From Nitrospirota bacterium (GTDB lineage: Bacteria > Nitrospirota > Thermodesulfovibrionia > Thermodesulfovibrionales > UBA6898), in assembly GCA_016214855.1 (NCBI GenBank), contig JACRMT010000018.1:62001-126000 (forward strand): a stretch of DNA of 64,000 nt. Reading direction: 5' to 3'. Each line of letters opens with the position of its first letter. The first letter of the stretch is position 1. Shown here in pieces: positions 10,588 to 18,114 of this stretch. A model generated the notes under the pieces. It did not search any database. It had not been told where the DNA came from and saw only the letters and a list, made by a program, of their open reading frames with translations. The position numbers and the translations under genes were made by a program.

Positions 10588-10658
10588 AAATAGCATATGC
10601 TTTGTTGAATGATGTCAGCAACGGATATATCAATAACATCACGGTAAGGAGAACAGGT

Positions 10659-11063
10659 ATGAGGAGAAGAGGTCTTATTGTTTCTTTTGTTGGTCTTTGT
10701 CTCACTGTCTTTCTGATACAGATCAGCGCAGCGGCAAACGCTGCTCCCAAGAGCACCCCTGAACTGAAGCAGCTTATCGGAGCAGGCAAGAAGACGGTTG
10801 TTTTTTTCCAGAATCCCAATGGCGGCCCCTGCAGAGCCCAGAATGAGATCCTCCAGAAGCTCCTGAAGGACAGGAAGGGAAATTTCGCTGTTGCCTATGT
10901 GAACTCCATGAAGCCTGAGGATCAGAAGGCCTTTTACGAATACGGGATCAGGAATCTGCCGTCGCTGGTGCTTGTTGACGGAAGCGGCAATATCAGCCGC
11001 GTCTTCCCTCCGGGGATCCAGAGCTATGAGACCCTGGCACAGTCTCTCGACAGTATCAAGTGA
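10659..11063 (+). CDS. exported thioredoxin-fold protein with single cysteine
   Basis: A 134-residue protein with an N-terminal signal/anchor helix (LIVSFVGLCLTVFLIQISAAANA) followed by a thioredoxin fold: TVVFFQNPNGGPCRAQNEILQKLL, a central strand FAVAYVNS, the cis-proline region RNLPSLVLVDGSG. The usual CxxC is reduced to GGPC, leaving one active-site cysteine, so it cannot form the standard intramolecular disulfide. ATG 10659 is preceded by AAGGAG. It overlaps the next, CcdA-like gene, which normally feeds electrons to periplasmic thioredoxin-fold proteins, so the two likely form a redox pair attached to the efflux operon. Confidence 0.8.
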   Translation: MRRRGLIVSFVGLCLTVFLIQISAAANAAPKSTPELKQLIGAGKKTVVFFQNPNGGPCRAQNEILQKLLKDRKGNFAVAYVNSMKPEDQKAFYEYGIRNLPSLVLVDGSGNISRVFPPGIQSYETLAQSLDSIK

Positions 11064-11707
11064 TGGAGATCAGCATCGCCAATATCCTGCTTTCAGCGGG
11101 AGCCGGCCTTGCCAGCGTACTCTCCCCCTGCGTGCTGCCGGTGATCCCGGTCATTGCGGTCGGCAGCGCTGAAAAGAAGGATTGGCTGCGGCCACTCCTC
11201 GTGGTCTTAGGGCTCTCGATAACTTTCATGAGCATGGGCGCTGTTTCGTCTCTATTCGGTGCGCTGCTGGTCGGCCGTACCCGGTTCATTGAACAGATAG
11301 GAGGAGCGGTCATACTCGTCATGGGCCTGATGGTCTTTTTCAATGTCAGCATCTTCAAGCGAATGTACCGTCTTTCCAATATTCAGGTAAAGTCTGAGGG
11401 CAGGTTCAGCGGGCTGGTTCTCGGTATGGCGTTAGGCATCGTCTGGGTGCCCTGTATCGGACCGATGCTTTCGAGCATTCTTACGATGGTCGGCACCAGC
11501 GGCGAACTGGCAAAAGGAGTCATTCTCCTCGGGTTTTATTCCCTGGGTCTGGCAATACCACTGCTGACCATAGCCTATTCATCGCATATTCTGCAGCGCA
11601 GGCTTACCGCTCTTGCGAGGCATGAAGCTGTTGTGCGGTATATAACAGGCACCGTGCTCATTGCCTTTGGCCTGTACATCCTCGTCATCGGCAATTTTGC
11701 CTTTTAA
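11063..11707 (+). CDS. CcdA/DsbD-like transmembrane thiol-disulfide protein
   Basis: A 214-residue integral membrane protein with about six hydrophobic helices. It moves reducing equivalents across the inner membrane. The two redox-active cysteines are visible in the conserved settings LSPCVLPVIPV (near residue 23) and GIVWVPCIGPMLSS. Length fits CcdA rather than full DsbD (no periplasmic domains). ATG 11063 overlaps the preceding stop codon (TGATG), so translation is probably coupled to the thioredoxin-like protein; GTG 11060 is an alternative start. The neighbour is its likely substrate. Confidence 0.85.
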   Translation: MEISIANILLSAGAGLASVLSPCVLPVIPVIAVGSAEKKDWLRPLLVVLGLSITFMSMGAVSSLFGALLVGRTRFIEQIGGAVILVMGLMVFFNVSIFKRMYRLSNIQVKSEGRFSGLVLGMALGIVWVPCIGPMLSSILTMVGTSGELAKGVILLGFYSLGLAIPLLTIAYSSHILQRRLTALARHEAVVRYITGTVLIAFGLYILVIGNFAF

Positions 11708-11807
11708 AAAAAGGTGCATGACGAAAATCATGGATTAAATTGTGTGCATCGTGTATAATCAATATATATTGCAACTACGAAACAATCTTAAACGGAGGTG
11801 AATGATC

Positions 11808-11996
11808 ATGGAAACAAGTGGACCAACCTATAATAGATGCTCATGCCAGAAGTGCGGGAGTCATTATGCAACAATCATCAATTCTGATGAGGAACTGCAG
11901 AAGGAAGCCTGCCCGAGCTGCGGCGAGAAGAAGCTGAAGATAGAAGGCCCGTTAAGCGCTGCCGAGATGAGCGGTATGTTCTCCGGCGGTGGTTGA
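11808..11996 (+). CDS. small zinc-ribbon protein
   Basis: A 62-residue protein with two CxxC knuckles (CSCQKCGSHY and ACPSCGEKK), the pattern of FmdB-like or rubredoxin-like zinc ribbons, and a flexible tail ending FSGGG. GGAGG at 11794-11798 fits ATG 11808 with nine-base spacing; ATG 11802 is too close. It is followed by a strong terminator, so it closes the efflux/redox transcription unit or is its own short unit. Function unknown; probably metal binding or a regulatory partner. Confidence 0.7.
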   Translation: METSGPTYNRCSCQKCGSHYATIINSDEELQKEACPSCGEKKLKIEGPLSAAEMSGMFSGGG

Positions 11997-12046
11997 AGCC
12001 CCAGAGGGTGCTAAGACCGGTTCGGTCTTAAAGGAATAGCAAAAAA

Positions 12047-12077
12047 GGGCGGATGCCGAAGGGCATCCGCCCTTTTT
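12047..12077 (+). terminator. rho-independent terminator
   Basis: An 11-bp perfect stem (GGGCGGATGCC with GGCATCCGCCC), loop GAAG, followed by TTTTT. A run of A before the stem means it could also work on the other strand. A smaller AAGACC/GGTCTT hairpin lies just before it. Confidence 0.92.
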
Positions 12078-12237
12078 CTATGCGTTATAGCACTTGAAGA
12101 TCTCATTGATAATGTCTGTTAGACCGATCTGCCCGTCCCGCCGGATTTGAGGTATACTACAGTTATTGAAGGGACATGATAGCGTCGCGTGTCTGCTCAC
12201 TGATCGCAGAATTTGATGCCGTGTGTGAAGGGGTATT

Positions 12238-12966
12238 GTGGGCCAGGATTCAGCGCTGGAATTGAAACAAAAACAGTTTAACGCAGCAATGGAGCGTTAT
12301 GAAAAGGCCGGTGTTTACAAAGCAATTTACCGGACAGTATCTCTGGTCAATGTTTCGCTGCAGTGTTATCTGCTCTATCTGGTCCTTCCCCTTTCCATAG
12401 GACTGCCTTTACAGATACTCTCTTTTTCCGCGGCATATCTGGCTGCAGACTTTATCAATGGACTGGTCCATATGTTCATGGACGGCAATGACGACTATGA
12501 TTCATTGGCAGGGCCGTTGATCGCAGCATTCCATCTTCACCATAAGACCCCGCTCTACAAAAAAAGCAACCTCCTGCTGGTTTATTTCAATGAATCGGGT
12601 GCGAAGAACTGGCTTGCGGTATATCTTCTGCTGGCTGCCGTGTTGGTCAGGACCGCGTCCATCCATCCAGTCCTTTCCTATATCATGGTGTGTATCGGGA
12701 TCTTGTCATCCGTTGCGGAGGTCTCTCATTATTGCTGCCATCTGTCGGATTCGGGAGCAGCACGGTATTTGAGATATCCCGGCCTCTTTTTATCGAAAAA
12801 ACATCACGCACAGCATCATATTGGCGACAATGTCAATTATGCGTTCTTGAATGGTTTTACGGACCCGTTATTGAATCTCATTGCCCGAAAATATTCCCGC
12901 GGGTACAAAAACACGACAGACAGACATTATGCTGCGTACACCGGCAGCGGCACAGCGAACAGATGA
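12238..12966 (+). CDS. plasmanylethanolamine desaturase-like (CarF/TMEM189) membrane protein
   Basis: A 242-residue membrane protein of the Kua/lipid-desaturase family (PF10520 type). That family includes CarF of Myxococcus and the human desaturase that makes the vinyl-ether bond of plasmalogens. The histidine boxes are visible: FINGLVHMF, AAFHLHHKTP, EVSHYCCHL and KKHHAQHHIGDNVNYAF followed by NGFTDPLLN. These would hold a di-iron centre at the membrane face. Four hydrophobic segments are present. Start is GTG 12238 with a GAAGGGG site before it. No ether-lipid synthesis gene lies beside it, so the exact lipid substrate is uncertain. Confidence 0.82.
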   Translation: MGQDSALELKQKQFNAAMERYEKAGVYKAIYRTVSLVNVSLQCYLLYLVLPLSIGLPLQILSFSAAYLAADFINGLVHMFMDGNDDYDSLAGPLIAAFHLHHKTPLYKKSNLLLVYFNESGAKNWLAVYLLLAAVLVRTASIHPVLSYIMVCIGILSSVAEVSHYCCHLSDSGAARYLRYPGLFLSKKHHAQHHIGDNVNYAFLNGFTDPLLNLIARKYSRGYKNTTDRHYAAYTGSGTANR

Positions 12967-13132
12967 CTTTTAGATGGCTCATCTTTTATCCACCCGCGGA
13001 TGACCGGATAGGTCTTGACTTGATGTCTCTGTGCAGAAGGATCTTTCATCTCTGGTTGAGAATAAGAAGATCACATGGTCCTTGCGTTACGCTCGATGAC
13101 GCAGTAATATTGCCATTATCATAAGGAGAAGA

Positions 13133-13963
13133 ATGCATAATAATTATTCATCCTATTATTGTAATTCAAGGGAAGTGTCCTTGCTCAAACGGTCATTATC
13201 GAGCTCAATGCTGCTGTTAGCTTTGGTTTTGTCCGCTTGTGGCAGCTCATCCACATCCAGCCCCCAGTCTCCCGCATCCGACCCCCAGTCTCTCCCAAGA
13301 ACATTTCAGACCAGCTTTGAATCAGTTGACGATTTTCAGGGCTTTTACATAGTCCCACAAAATCACATGAAGTCTGCTTCGCATGCCCTATCGTCTGAAA
13401 AGACTCGCATGGGCAACAATTCTCACAAAGGCTGGATTTATGCCGCAAATCCGCCCAGCACACTAACGCAAAATAATAACCATCGCGCCTATCCCACTAT
13501 TCAGCTTTATAAAACGGCCGGCGGCGCTTATAAAACCCCTGTATTAATCGAATTCTGGGTCTGGCTGGATGTGAATCTCTCACCTGGCGAATGGTTCAGT
13601 TTTGCGACCCTGGATCATACGACTTCTGACAGTTGGGATGCCGTATTAGTGAATTTGAGCGATCAGGGCTTTGTTCATCTTATGCATGTGCCCTATAGCG
13701 GCCAAGGGGAACGTACCTTCCAAACGTCAACTCTTAAGTTCCCCATGAAGCAGTGGGTGAAACTTACCGTGTCTCTTCATTTCGACAGCGACCGTGGATA
13801 TGCCAAAGTGTGGCAAGACGATCAGTTAGTGTCCCAGGCGGACGTAAAGAGAGGAGCCGGCTTTCTTACTCAGGCACATTTTGGGCTCTATGCGCCCCCA
13901 TCATTGTCCAGCGGTGTAATATACAATGATGATCTACTGATTAAAGAGGAGAATGATAAATAA
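13133..13963 (+). CDS. lipoprotein with jelly-roll-like domain
   Basis: A 276-residue putative lipoprotein. The signal peptide ends in a lipobox (VLSACGSSS), then a serine/proline linker (about 37-55), then a beta-rich region with alternating aromatics such as IEFWVWLDVNLSPGEWFSFATL and KQWVKLTVSLHFDSDRGYAKVWQDDQ. This resembles the concanavalin/LamG-like fold of polysaccharide-binding or lyase proteins, but no catalytic motif can be named. AAGGAG supports ATG 13133; GTG 13175 is an alternative that still keeps the signal. The gene is richer in A and T than its neighbours and sits in the accessory region. Confidence 0.65.
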   Translation: MHNNYSSYYCNSREVSLLKRSLSSSMLLLALVLSACGSSSTSSPQSPASDPQSLPRTFQTSFESVDDFQGFYIVPQNHMKSASHALSSEKTRMGNNSHKGWIYAANPPSTLTQNNNHRAYPTIQLYKTAGGAYKTPVLIEFWVWLDVNLSPGEWFSFATLDHTTSDSWDAVLVNLSDQGFVHLMHVPYSGQGERTFQTSTLKFPMKQWVKLTVSLHFDSDRGYAKVWQDDQLVSQADVKRGAGFLTQAHFGLYAPPSLSSGVIYNDDLLIKEENDK

Positions 13964-14078
13964 TCTCTCAAGTTGCCGAGTTATACCTGAGGAGGTATTA
14001 TTGATTCCTGCATCATGAATGGCCCTGTCACTCCCGCTTGCCGGGAGTCCTTCCCACAGAAAGATTCCGGAGGAGCCG

Positions 14079-14237
14079 GAGATCAAACCGGAATCTAAGC
14101 ACAAAATTGCTGAAATGGCTGAAATGTTAAAACAGAGCTCAAAACTAAAGCTTTTTGTTGTTGGGTATACTGATAACGATGGTTCTCTGGAATCAAATAC
14201 AAAAATTATCATCAGTCCGCTCAGCTTCGGTCGTTAA
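14079..14237 (+). pseudogene. OmpA-like peptidoglycan-binding domain remnant
   Basis: The reading EIKPESKHKIAEMAEML then KLKLFVVGYTDNDGSLESN matches the start of the OmpA C-terminal domain, including the TDN diaminopimelate-binding block. The frame then ends in unrelated residues and a stop at 14237, and no signal peptide or upstream half exists. A decayed fragment, not a working gene. Confidence 0.65.
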
Positions 14238-14301
14238 CGCTTCTAACAATAATCTGATATAATGGAATCCAATATGCAAAAAAAGATGTTGGAGGATGGA
14301 G

Positions 14302-14439
14302 ATGAAACAGATAGTTCTTATCATTCTCATGCTTGTTTTGGTGTCAGTTATGAGTTTATCGGGATGTTCTTCAATAGGGTATAAAGCGGAACCCGCACCG
14401 GGTCAGCATCCCGGACATATTGGACACGAACAGCATTAA
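14302..14439 (+). CDS. small lipoprotein, 45 residues
   Basis: A short frame starts at ATG 14302 with GGAGG at 14291-14295. It encodes a hydrophobic signal (KQIVLIILMLVLVSVMSL) and a lipobox SGC at residues 20-22. The mature tail of about 24 residues is rich in histidine, proline and glycine. It looks like an entericidin-like or other very small outer-membrane lipoprotein; no family is recognised. It directly follows the OmpA remnant. A 7-bp inverted repeat (AGTGCCA/TGGCACT, 14443-14469) follows the stop. Confidence 0.6.
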   Translation: MKQIVLIILMLVLVSVMSLSGCSSIGYKAEPAPGQHPGHIGHEQH

Positions 14440-14606
14440 GACAGTGCCATTACGCAAGAAACTGGCACTATATGCTGCCTTTGCACTTTCCGACCAGGAG
14501 AAGATCGGTTCTGAACGAGATCCCGGAACACCCCATGTCTCCTGAAAAAAACATCACACTGTCGTGAAAGTGTCGGAATCTCAGATTTGCCCGGTCCAGC
14601 CAGAAT

Positions 14607-15203
14607 TTAGCGTATAAGCTCGTCAGCCCGCCGTAAAATTTCTTCGGGGATATTGATACCAAGTTCGCCGGCGACCGCCATATTTATCTTGAGAAAAAAC
14701 TCGGCCTGTTCGATCGGAATGTCACCCGGCTTTATCCCTTTCAGGATCTTTCCCACTGGCCTGCTGGCTTGTTTACCCATTGCTTCGAGGTCAGGGCCGT
14801 ACGACAGAAACGGATTTATGCTTGAGAAGACTGCTGTCGAAGTGGACACCGGGAGCTTATGAGTTTTGGACGCTTCCACGAATAGTTGATATTGGGAATC
14901 AAGAAAATTGGAGGGGAGGAGCCAGATGGCGCCCGTACCAGGGGGGATATCGGCAAACGCTGTCCTGAGTTCCTCCGGGCTTTCGACTCTTCTGGTCACG
15001 AGCATTATCCCTCATTTATCAGCCGCCTTCTCAAGTTCATCAAGGCCGCCGGACGCACTCAGATCGCTTTGATTATAGGGAACCAGTATCTTTTTGACGG
15101 TAGGCAAAGCCAGGGTGTGCCATTCGAGCGCCTTTTCGATGCTGCCGATCGTCTGGATGCCGGTCATATTGCCCCCGGGATTGCGGAGATTCGTGGCAAT
15201 CAT
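14607..15203 (-). pseudogene. ABC transporter substrate-binding protein remnant (PF04392-like)
   Basis: Read on the minus strand, the frame opens NLRNPGGNMTGIQTIGSIEKAL, the characteristic NPGGNxTG block of this binding-protein family. It runs through the C-terminal lobe to EILRRADELIR. An in-frame TGA at 15012-15014 splits it (EKAADK stop GIMLVTRR), and the first 130 or so residues including the signal peptide are missing. A broken gene. The TGA is not at a cysteine position, so readthrough is not implied. Confidence 0.7.
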
Positions 15204-15339
15204 TTAGGCTGATTTGTTCTTTGCTCAGTCCTAAACAATAGCAGGCTTTAAGCACAGACCCTGGTCTAAACAACCTGATTTACTTTACCCATACGCCTTA
15301 TCCCGATTGCTAAGTGCAATGACCGTGATATATTATCTC

Positions 15340-15368
15340 TTGACGATAATATCCAGCTAAGATAACAT
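15340..15368 (+). promoter_or_regulatory. higBA promoter
   Basis: TTGACG (15340-15345) and TAACAT (15363-15368) are 17 bases apart. The inverted repeat TTATCT (15333-15338) and AGATAA (15360-15365) flanks the promoter and is a plausible HigA operator. The start of transcription is predicted at the higB ATG itself, so the toxin message may be leaderless. Confidence 0.5.
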
Positions 15369-15374
15369 AAAGCA

Positions 15375-15656
15375 ATGATCAAATCATTCAAGAGCAGAGA
15401 GGCGGAAAAATTGTTTCAGGGCCACTTCTCCTCGAAATTGCCGCAGGCAATTCAACGCGCCGCTGCAATTAAACTTGAAGTGATTAATGCTGCAACTGTC
15501 CTCGAAACACTGCGAATCCCGCCTTCCAATTATCTGGAGGAGTTTAAGGGAGCCAGAAAGGGGCAGCACAGCATTCGTATCAATAAGCAGTGGAGAATTT
15601 GCTTTATATGGAAAGGCAGCGATGCCTTTGATGTTGAAATCGTCGATTATCATTAG
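15375..15656 (+). CDS. higB: HigB/RelE-family mRNA interferase toxin
   Basis: A 93-residue toxin of the RelE fold, HigB branch, which cuts mRNA on the ribosome. Conserved blocks: MIKSFKSREAEKLF, the LRIPPSNYLEEFKGARKGQHSIRINKQWRICF core with the basic residues, and the end DVEIVDYH. Toxin first, antitoxin second is the usual HigBA order. Fifteen bases separate it from higA. No ribosome-binding site is seen before ATG 15375. Confidence 0.93.
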   Translation: MIKSFKSREAEKLFQGHFSSKLPQAIQRAAAIKLEVINAATVLETLRIPPSNYLEEFKGARKGQHSIRINKQWRICFIWKGSDAFDVEIVDYH

Positions 15657-15671
15657 AGAGGAGAGAGCAAT

Positions 15672-15977
15672 ATGAAAAAACGTGATTTCCCACCGATTCA
15701 TCCCGGAGAAATTCTGGTTGAGGAGTTTTTGGGTCCTTTAGGAGTCAGCCAGTACAGACTTGCCAAGGATATCGGCGTTACGCCGCGACGGATTAATGAG
15801 ATCGTGCATGGCCGCCGCGCCATTACGGCTGACACAGCGCTGCGTCTTGGTCAGTTCTTTGGCATGGAAGCCCAGTTTTGGATGAACCTGCAGTCCCGCT
15901 ATGATATGGAAGTCACCCGCGACCAAATGCAGGATAAGATCAAGAAGGACGTTCGTCCATTTTCGCATGCGGCATGA
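15672..15977 (+). CDS. higA: HigA-family antitoxin (XRE type)
   Basis: A 101-residue antitoxin and autorepressor with the family start PIHPGEILVEEFLGPLGVSQYRLA. A helix-turn-helix (DIGVTPRRINEIVHGRRAITADTALRLG) and the FGMEAQFWMNLQSRYDME tail follow. It neutralises HigB and represses the operon. GGAGAG precedes its ATG. Confidence 0.93.
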   Translation: MKKRDFPPIHPGEILVEEFLGPLGVSQYRLAKDIGVTPRRINEIVHGRRAITADTALRLGQFFGMEAQFWMNLQSRYDMEVTRDQMQDKIKKDVRPFSHAA

Positions 15978-15998
15978 GGCCAATTACGGAGCACGATA

Positions 15999-16160
15999 TT
16001 TGTATTGACGCTGCCAGAGCCTGCTTCATATATTAGGCCAAATTCTTAGGGGAGGGGATGAAGTGCAAGGGGAATGCAGAAGACCTTTCAGAAGCGAAAC
16101 TCTGTCTCCCCACACATTCATCTCATTCTGATTGCTAAGTGCATATTGCTCCGGAATTTC
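15999..16160 (+). repeat. accessory-region repeat, copy 1
   Basis: First of five same-strand copies. It starts TTTGTATTGACGC and carries TTGACG (16005-16010) and TATATT (16029-16034) 18 bases apart. GGGGAGGGG, ATG (16058) and GTG (16063) follow. From GTG the frame reads VQGECRRPFRSE and ends at 16131. It lies between higA and vapB. Its 3' part (ATTGCTAAGTGCATATTGC) resembles copy 4. Confidence 0.75.
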
Positions 16161-16201
16161 TTTTCCTTCAAGTTGATTTCCATGAAGATAAGATGTATTT
16201 T

Positions 16202-16231
16202 ATATGCATAAGTTGTCAAAATAATGCATAT
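16202..16231. promoter_or_regulatory. inverted repeat before vapB
   Basis: ATATGCAT (16202-16209) and ATGCATAT (16224-16231) form a perfect inverted repeat with a 14-base spacer, ending just before the vapB ribosome-binding site. This is the expected position for a VapBC autoregulatory operator. Confidence 0.6.
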
Positions 16232-16241
16232 GGAGGATTAC

Positions 16242-16436
16242 GTGAGAACAACAATAGATCTGCCGCAACGGCTTGTTGAGGAAGCAATGAAAGTGTCACA
16301 CCAGAGAACCAAAACGGCTGTGATTGTGACAGCACTTGAAGATTTTGTCAGGAAGAACAGAATACAAGGATTGAAGAAGTTCAGAGGACGGGTTAATCTG
16401 GATATTGACCTCGATAAACTGCGAAAACGTCCATGA
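16242..16436 (+). CDS. vapB: VapB-family antitoxin
   Basis: A 64-residue ribbon-helix-helix type antitoxin: the strand RTTIDLPQRLVEEAM, the helix KTAVIVTALEDFVRKN, and a toxin-wrapping tail GLKKFRGRVNLDIDLDKLRKR. The GTG at 16242 is chosen as start because GGAGG at 16232-16236 is five bases upstream; ATG 16224 would include that site within the gene. It overlaps vapC by four bases (ATGA). Confidence 0.9.
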   Translation: MRTTIDLPQRLVEEAMKVSHQRTKTAVIVTALEDFVRKNRIQGLKKFRGRVNLDIDLDKLRKRP

Positions 16437-16813
16437 GTGTTCTTGTTGACTCATCTGTCTGGATAGAATACTTTCGGAATGCGGGACAATCGGATGTACT
16501 GGAGATGCTTATTGAAGAAAACCTCGTGGTCACAAATGAATTGATTCTGGCGGAACTTATTCCAGCTCTTCGATTGCGGAAATTAAGAGAACTTATCACC
16601 CTCCTCCGGGAGATCAAGCGGCAGCCTATGAATATTGACTGGGATGATATCGTCAGAATGCAGACGTTATGCCTGCAGCATGGAAATAATGGGGTTGGCA
16701 TTCCGGATCTGATCATTGCGCAAAACGCAATTCAAGGGGGCTTACGGTTATTGTCAAATGACAGGCACTTTCGTGTAATTTCAAAGTTCCTGTCCCTCGA
16801 CATGTATCGTTAA
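16433..16813 (+). CDS. vapC: VapC-family PIN-domain toxin
   Basis: A 126-residue PIN-domain ribonuclease toxin. Acidic catalytic residues are in place: VDSSVWIEYF (D6), NELILAELIPAL (E), and GIPDLIIAQNA (D near residue 97), then LLSNDRHFRVI with the last acidic residue. Activity is Mg-dependent RNA cleavage; known targets of the family are tRNA or rRNA. Translationally coupled to vapB. Confidence 0.94.
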   Translation: MSVLVDSSVWIEYFRNAGQSDVLEMLIEENLVVTNELILAELIPALRLRKLRELITLLREIKRQPMNIDWDDIVRMQTLCLQHGNNGVGIPDLIIAQNAIQGGLRLLSNDRHFRVISKFLSLDMYR

Positions 16814-16864
16814 TTACCTGCATCAAGCGTGTCAAGAGGGGCTGGGCACGAACCCAGCCGGCAA

Positions 16865-17032
16865 TTTGTATTGACGCTGCCAGAGCCTGCTTGATATATT
16901 AGGCTCAATTCGTAGGTGAGGGGATGAAGTGCAAGGGGAAAACAGAAGGCCTTTCAGAAGCAAAGCCGGTTTCAGCATCATGAATAAGTTCACTAATTCA
17001 TCAACGTCCCCAAAATGCCTGCCTGGAAATAC
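16865..17032 (+). repeat. accessory-region repeat, copy 2
   Basis: TTGACG 16871-16876 and TATATT 16895-16900 (18-base spacer), then GTG 16929 with the reading VQGENRRPFRSKAGFS. From about 16893 to the end it is nearly identical to copy 5, including the 3' block TTCACTAATTCATCAACGTC. It lies after vapC. Confidence 0.8.
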
Positions 17033-17074
17033 TGGATGCATCGCGACGTATGGAAAACCCTCGGGTTGTCGAAT

Positions 17075-17215
17075 ATGCTGTAGCAGGCTGATTCAATTTC
17101 GTAGGGGAGGGGATGAAGTGCAAGGGGAAATCAGAAGACCTTTCAGCAGTAAAATCAAACAGTGTCATTATTTCTCTGCCTCAGTCTCCACACATCCGTC
17201 TTTGAAACAGCTGAG
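17075..17215 (+). repeat. accessory-region repeat, copy 3 (5' truncated)
   Basis: The promoter half is missing or diverged; similarity begins near GCTGATTCAATTTCGTAGG. GTG 17118 reads VQGEIRRPFSSKIKQ. Its 3' half resembles copies 1 and 4 (CAGTCTCCACACATCCGTC). It stands in tandem with copy 2, before the parD-like gene. Confidence 0.65.
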
Positions 17216-17266
17216 CATTGTTGCCGAGTTATGCATGATAAAATTAAATCCAAGAAGAACTTAAAT

Positions 17267-17287
17267 CTGATAAAATATGCATATCAG
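17267..17287. promoter_or_regulatory. inverted repeat before parD-like gene
   Basis: CTGATA (17267-17272) and TATCAG (17282-17287) form an inverted repeat around AAATATGCA, 26 bases before the antitoxin start. A plausible autoregulatory operator of the toxin-antitoxin pair. Confidence 0.45.
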
Positions 17288-17312
17288 TAATAAAACAAAA
17301 CAGGGGGCTGAG

Positions 17313-17501
17313 ATGCAGACAGCGAAGCAAGAGGTAAGCAAACTCCTTACTCGTTTACCGGATGATTGCACTTTTGAGGATGTTCAATATCATCTTTATG
17401 TCCTGCAAAAAATTGAGCGTGGTTTGAAAGATGCTGAAGAAGGGCGTGTGTACTCACAGGAAGAAGTCGAGAAGATGATGTCGAAATGGCTCGGAAAATA
17501 G
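17313..17501 (+). CDS. ParD/RelB-like antitoxin
   Basis: A 62-residue, highly charged helical protein (VSKLLTRLPDDCTFEDVQYHLYVLQKIERGLKDAEEGRVYSQEEVEKMMSKWL) typical of short antitoxins paired with ParE/RelE toxins; the DAEEGRVYSQEEVE segment is common to them. ATG 17313 is chosen because AGGGGG lies just upstream. The gene overlaps its toxin by 16 bases. Confidence 0.82.
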   Translation: MQTAKQEVSKLLTRLPDDCTFEDVQYHLYVLQKIERGLKDAEEGRVYSQEEVEKMMSKWLGK

Positions 17502-17800
17502 TTTGGTCGTTTGAAGCGACAGCTGACCTTGGCACAATTGCCGATTATATTGCGAAAGATTCCGCTTTTTATGCAGCTTCCTTTGTTCAGGAAGTTCGTG
17601 AAGCGAGCCGCTCCCTTAATGTCTTTTCTGAAAGAGGTCGCATAGTTCCCGAACTTTCCAATCAGAATATTCGTGAACTGTTTATAAAAGAATATCGTCT
17701 TGTCTATAGCATAGAAGAAATGCGTGTCGTTATCATAGGTCTGATTCATGGGAGAAGAGATCTGAAAGCATTATGGGAAGAGGAACAAAGAGAAAATTAG
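17486..17800 (+). CDS. parE: ParE/RelE-family toxin
   Basis: A 104-residue RelE-superfamily toxin. Features include KIVWSFEATADLGTIADYIAKDS, the central GRIVPELSNQNIRELFIKEYRLVYSI, and the end VVIIGLIHGRRDLKAL, all standard for the ParE branch, which poisons gyrase or cuts mRNA. Which activity applies cannot be told from sequence. Overlaps the antitoxin gene. Confidence 0.92.
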   Translation: MARKIVWSFEATADLGTIADYIAKDSAFYAASFVQEVREASRSLNVFSERGRIVPELSNQNIRELFIKEYRLVYSIEEMRVVIIGLIHGRRDLKALWEEEQREN

Positions 17801-17842
17801 CCGTGCGTGCGTAGGCGCGACGACTTGGAAAACAACACTATA

Positions 17843-18020
17843 TTTGTATTGACGCAGGAAGAAGGTGCTTGATATATTCGGCTCAGTTTTAAGGGAAGGG
17901 ATGAATTGCAAGGGGAAAACAGAAGGCCTTTCAGAAGCAAAATCGATCAATCTCCAACTGCCTCTGTCTCGACACAACCACCTCATCCTGATACCGACGG
18001 CATATTGCACTGGAATATCT
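17843..18020 (+). repeat. accessory-region repeat, copy 4
   Basis: TTGACG 17849-17854 and TATATT 17873-17878 with an 18-base spacer of different sequence from copies 1 and 2. The start codon in the second frame is TTG 17906, reading LQGENRRPFRSKIDQ. It lies between parE and the cupredoxin gene. Confidence 0.75.
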
Positions 18021-18114
18021 ATCCATCTATTGGAGGTTGTTGAGCGCGGACTTTCAGCTTGGCCGTCAACCCGCTAAAACGGGTTGCGTCTGCTGTTAAA
18101 AGGAGGATCATGAT

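Noticed and set aside
12964-13124. Frame overlapping the end of the lipid desaturase-like gene
   Set aside because: Only a continuation of a shadow frame; no start signal or similarity.
15006-15020. In-frame TGA in the binding-protein remnant as a second selenocysteine
   Set aside because: Not at a cysteine or redox position, no following hairpin found, and the gene is truncated at its 5' end.
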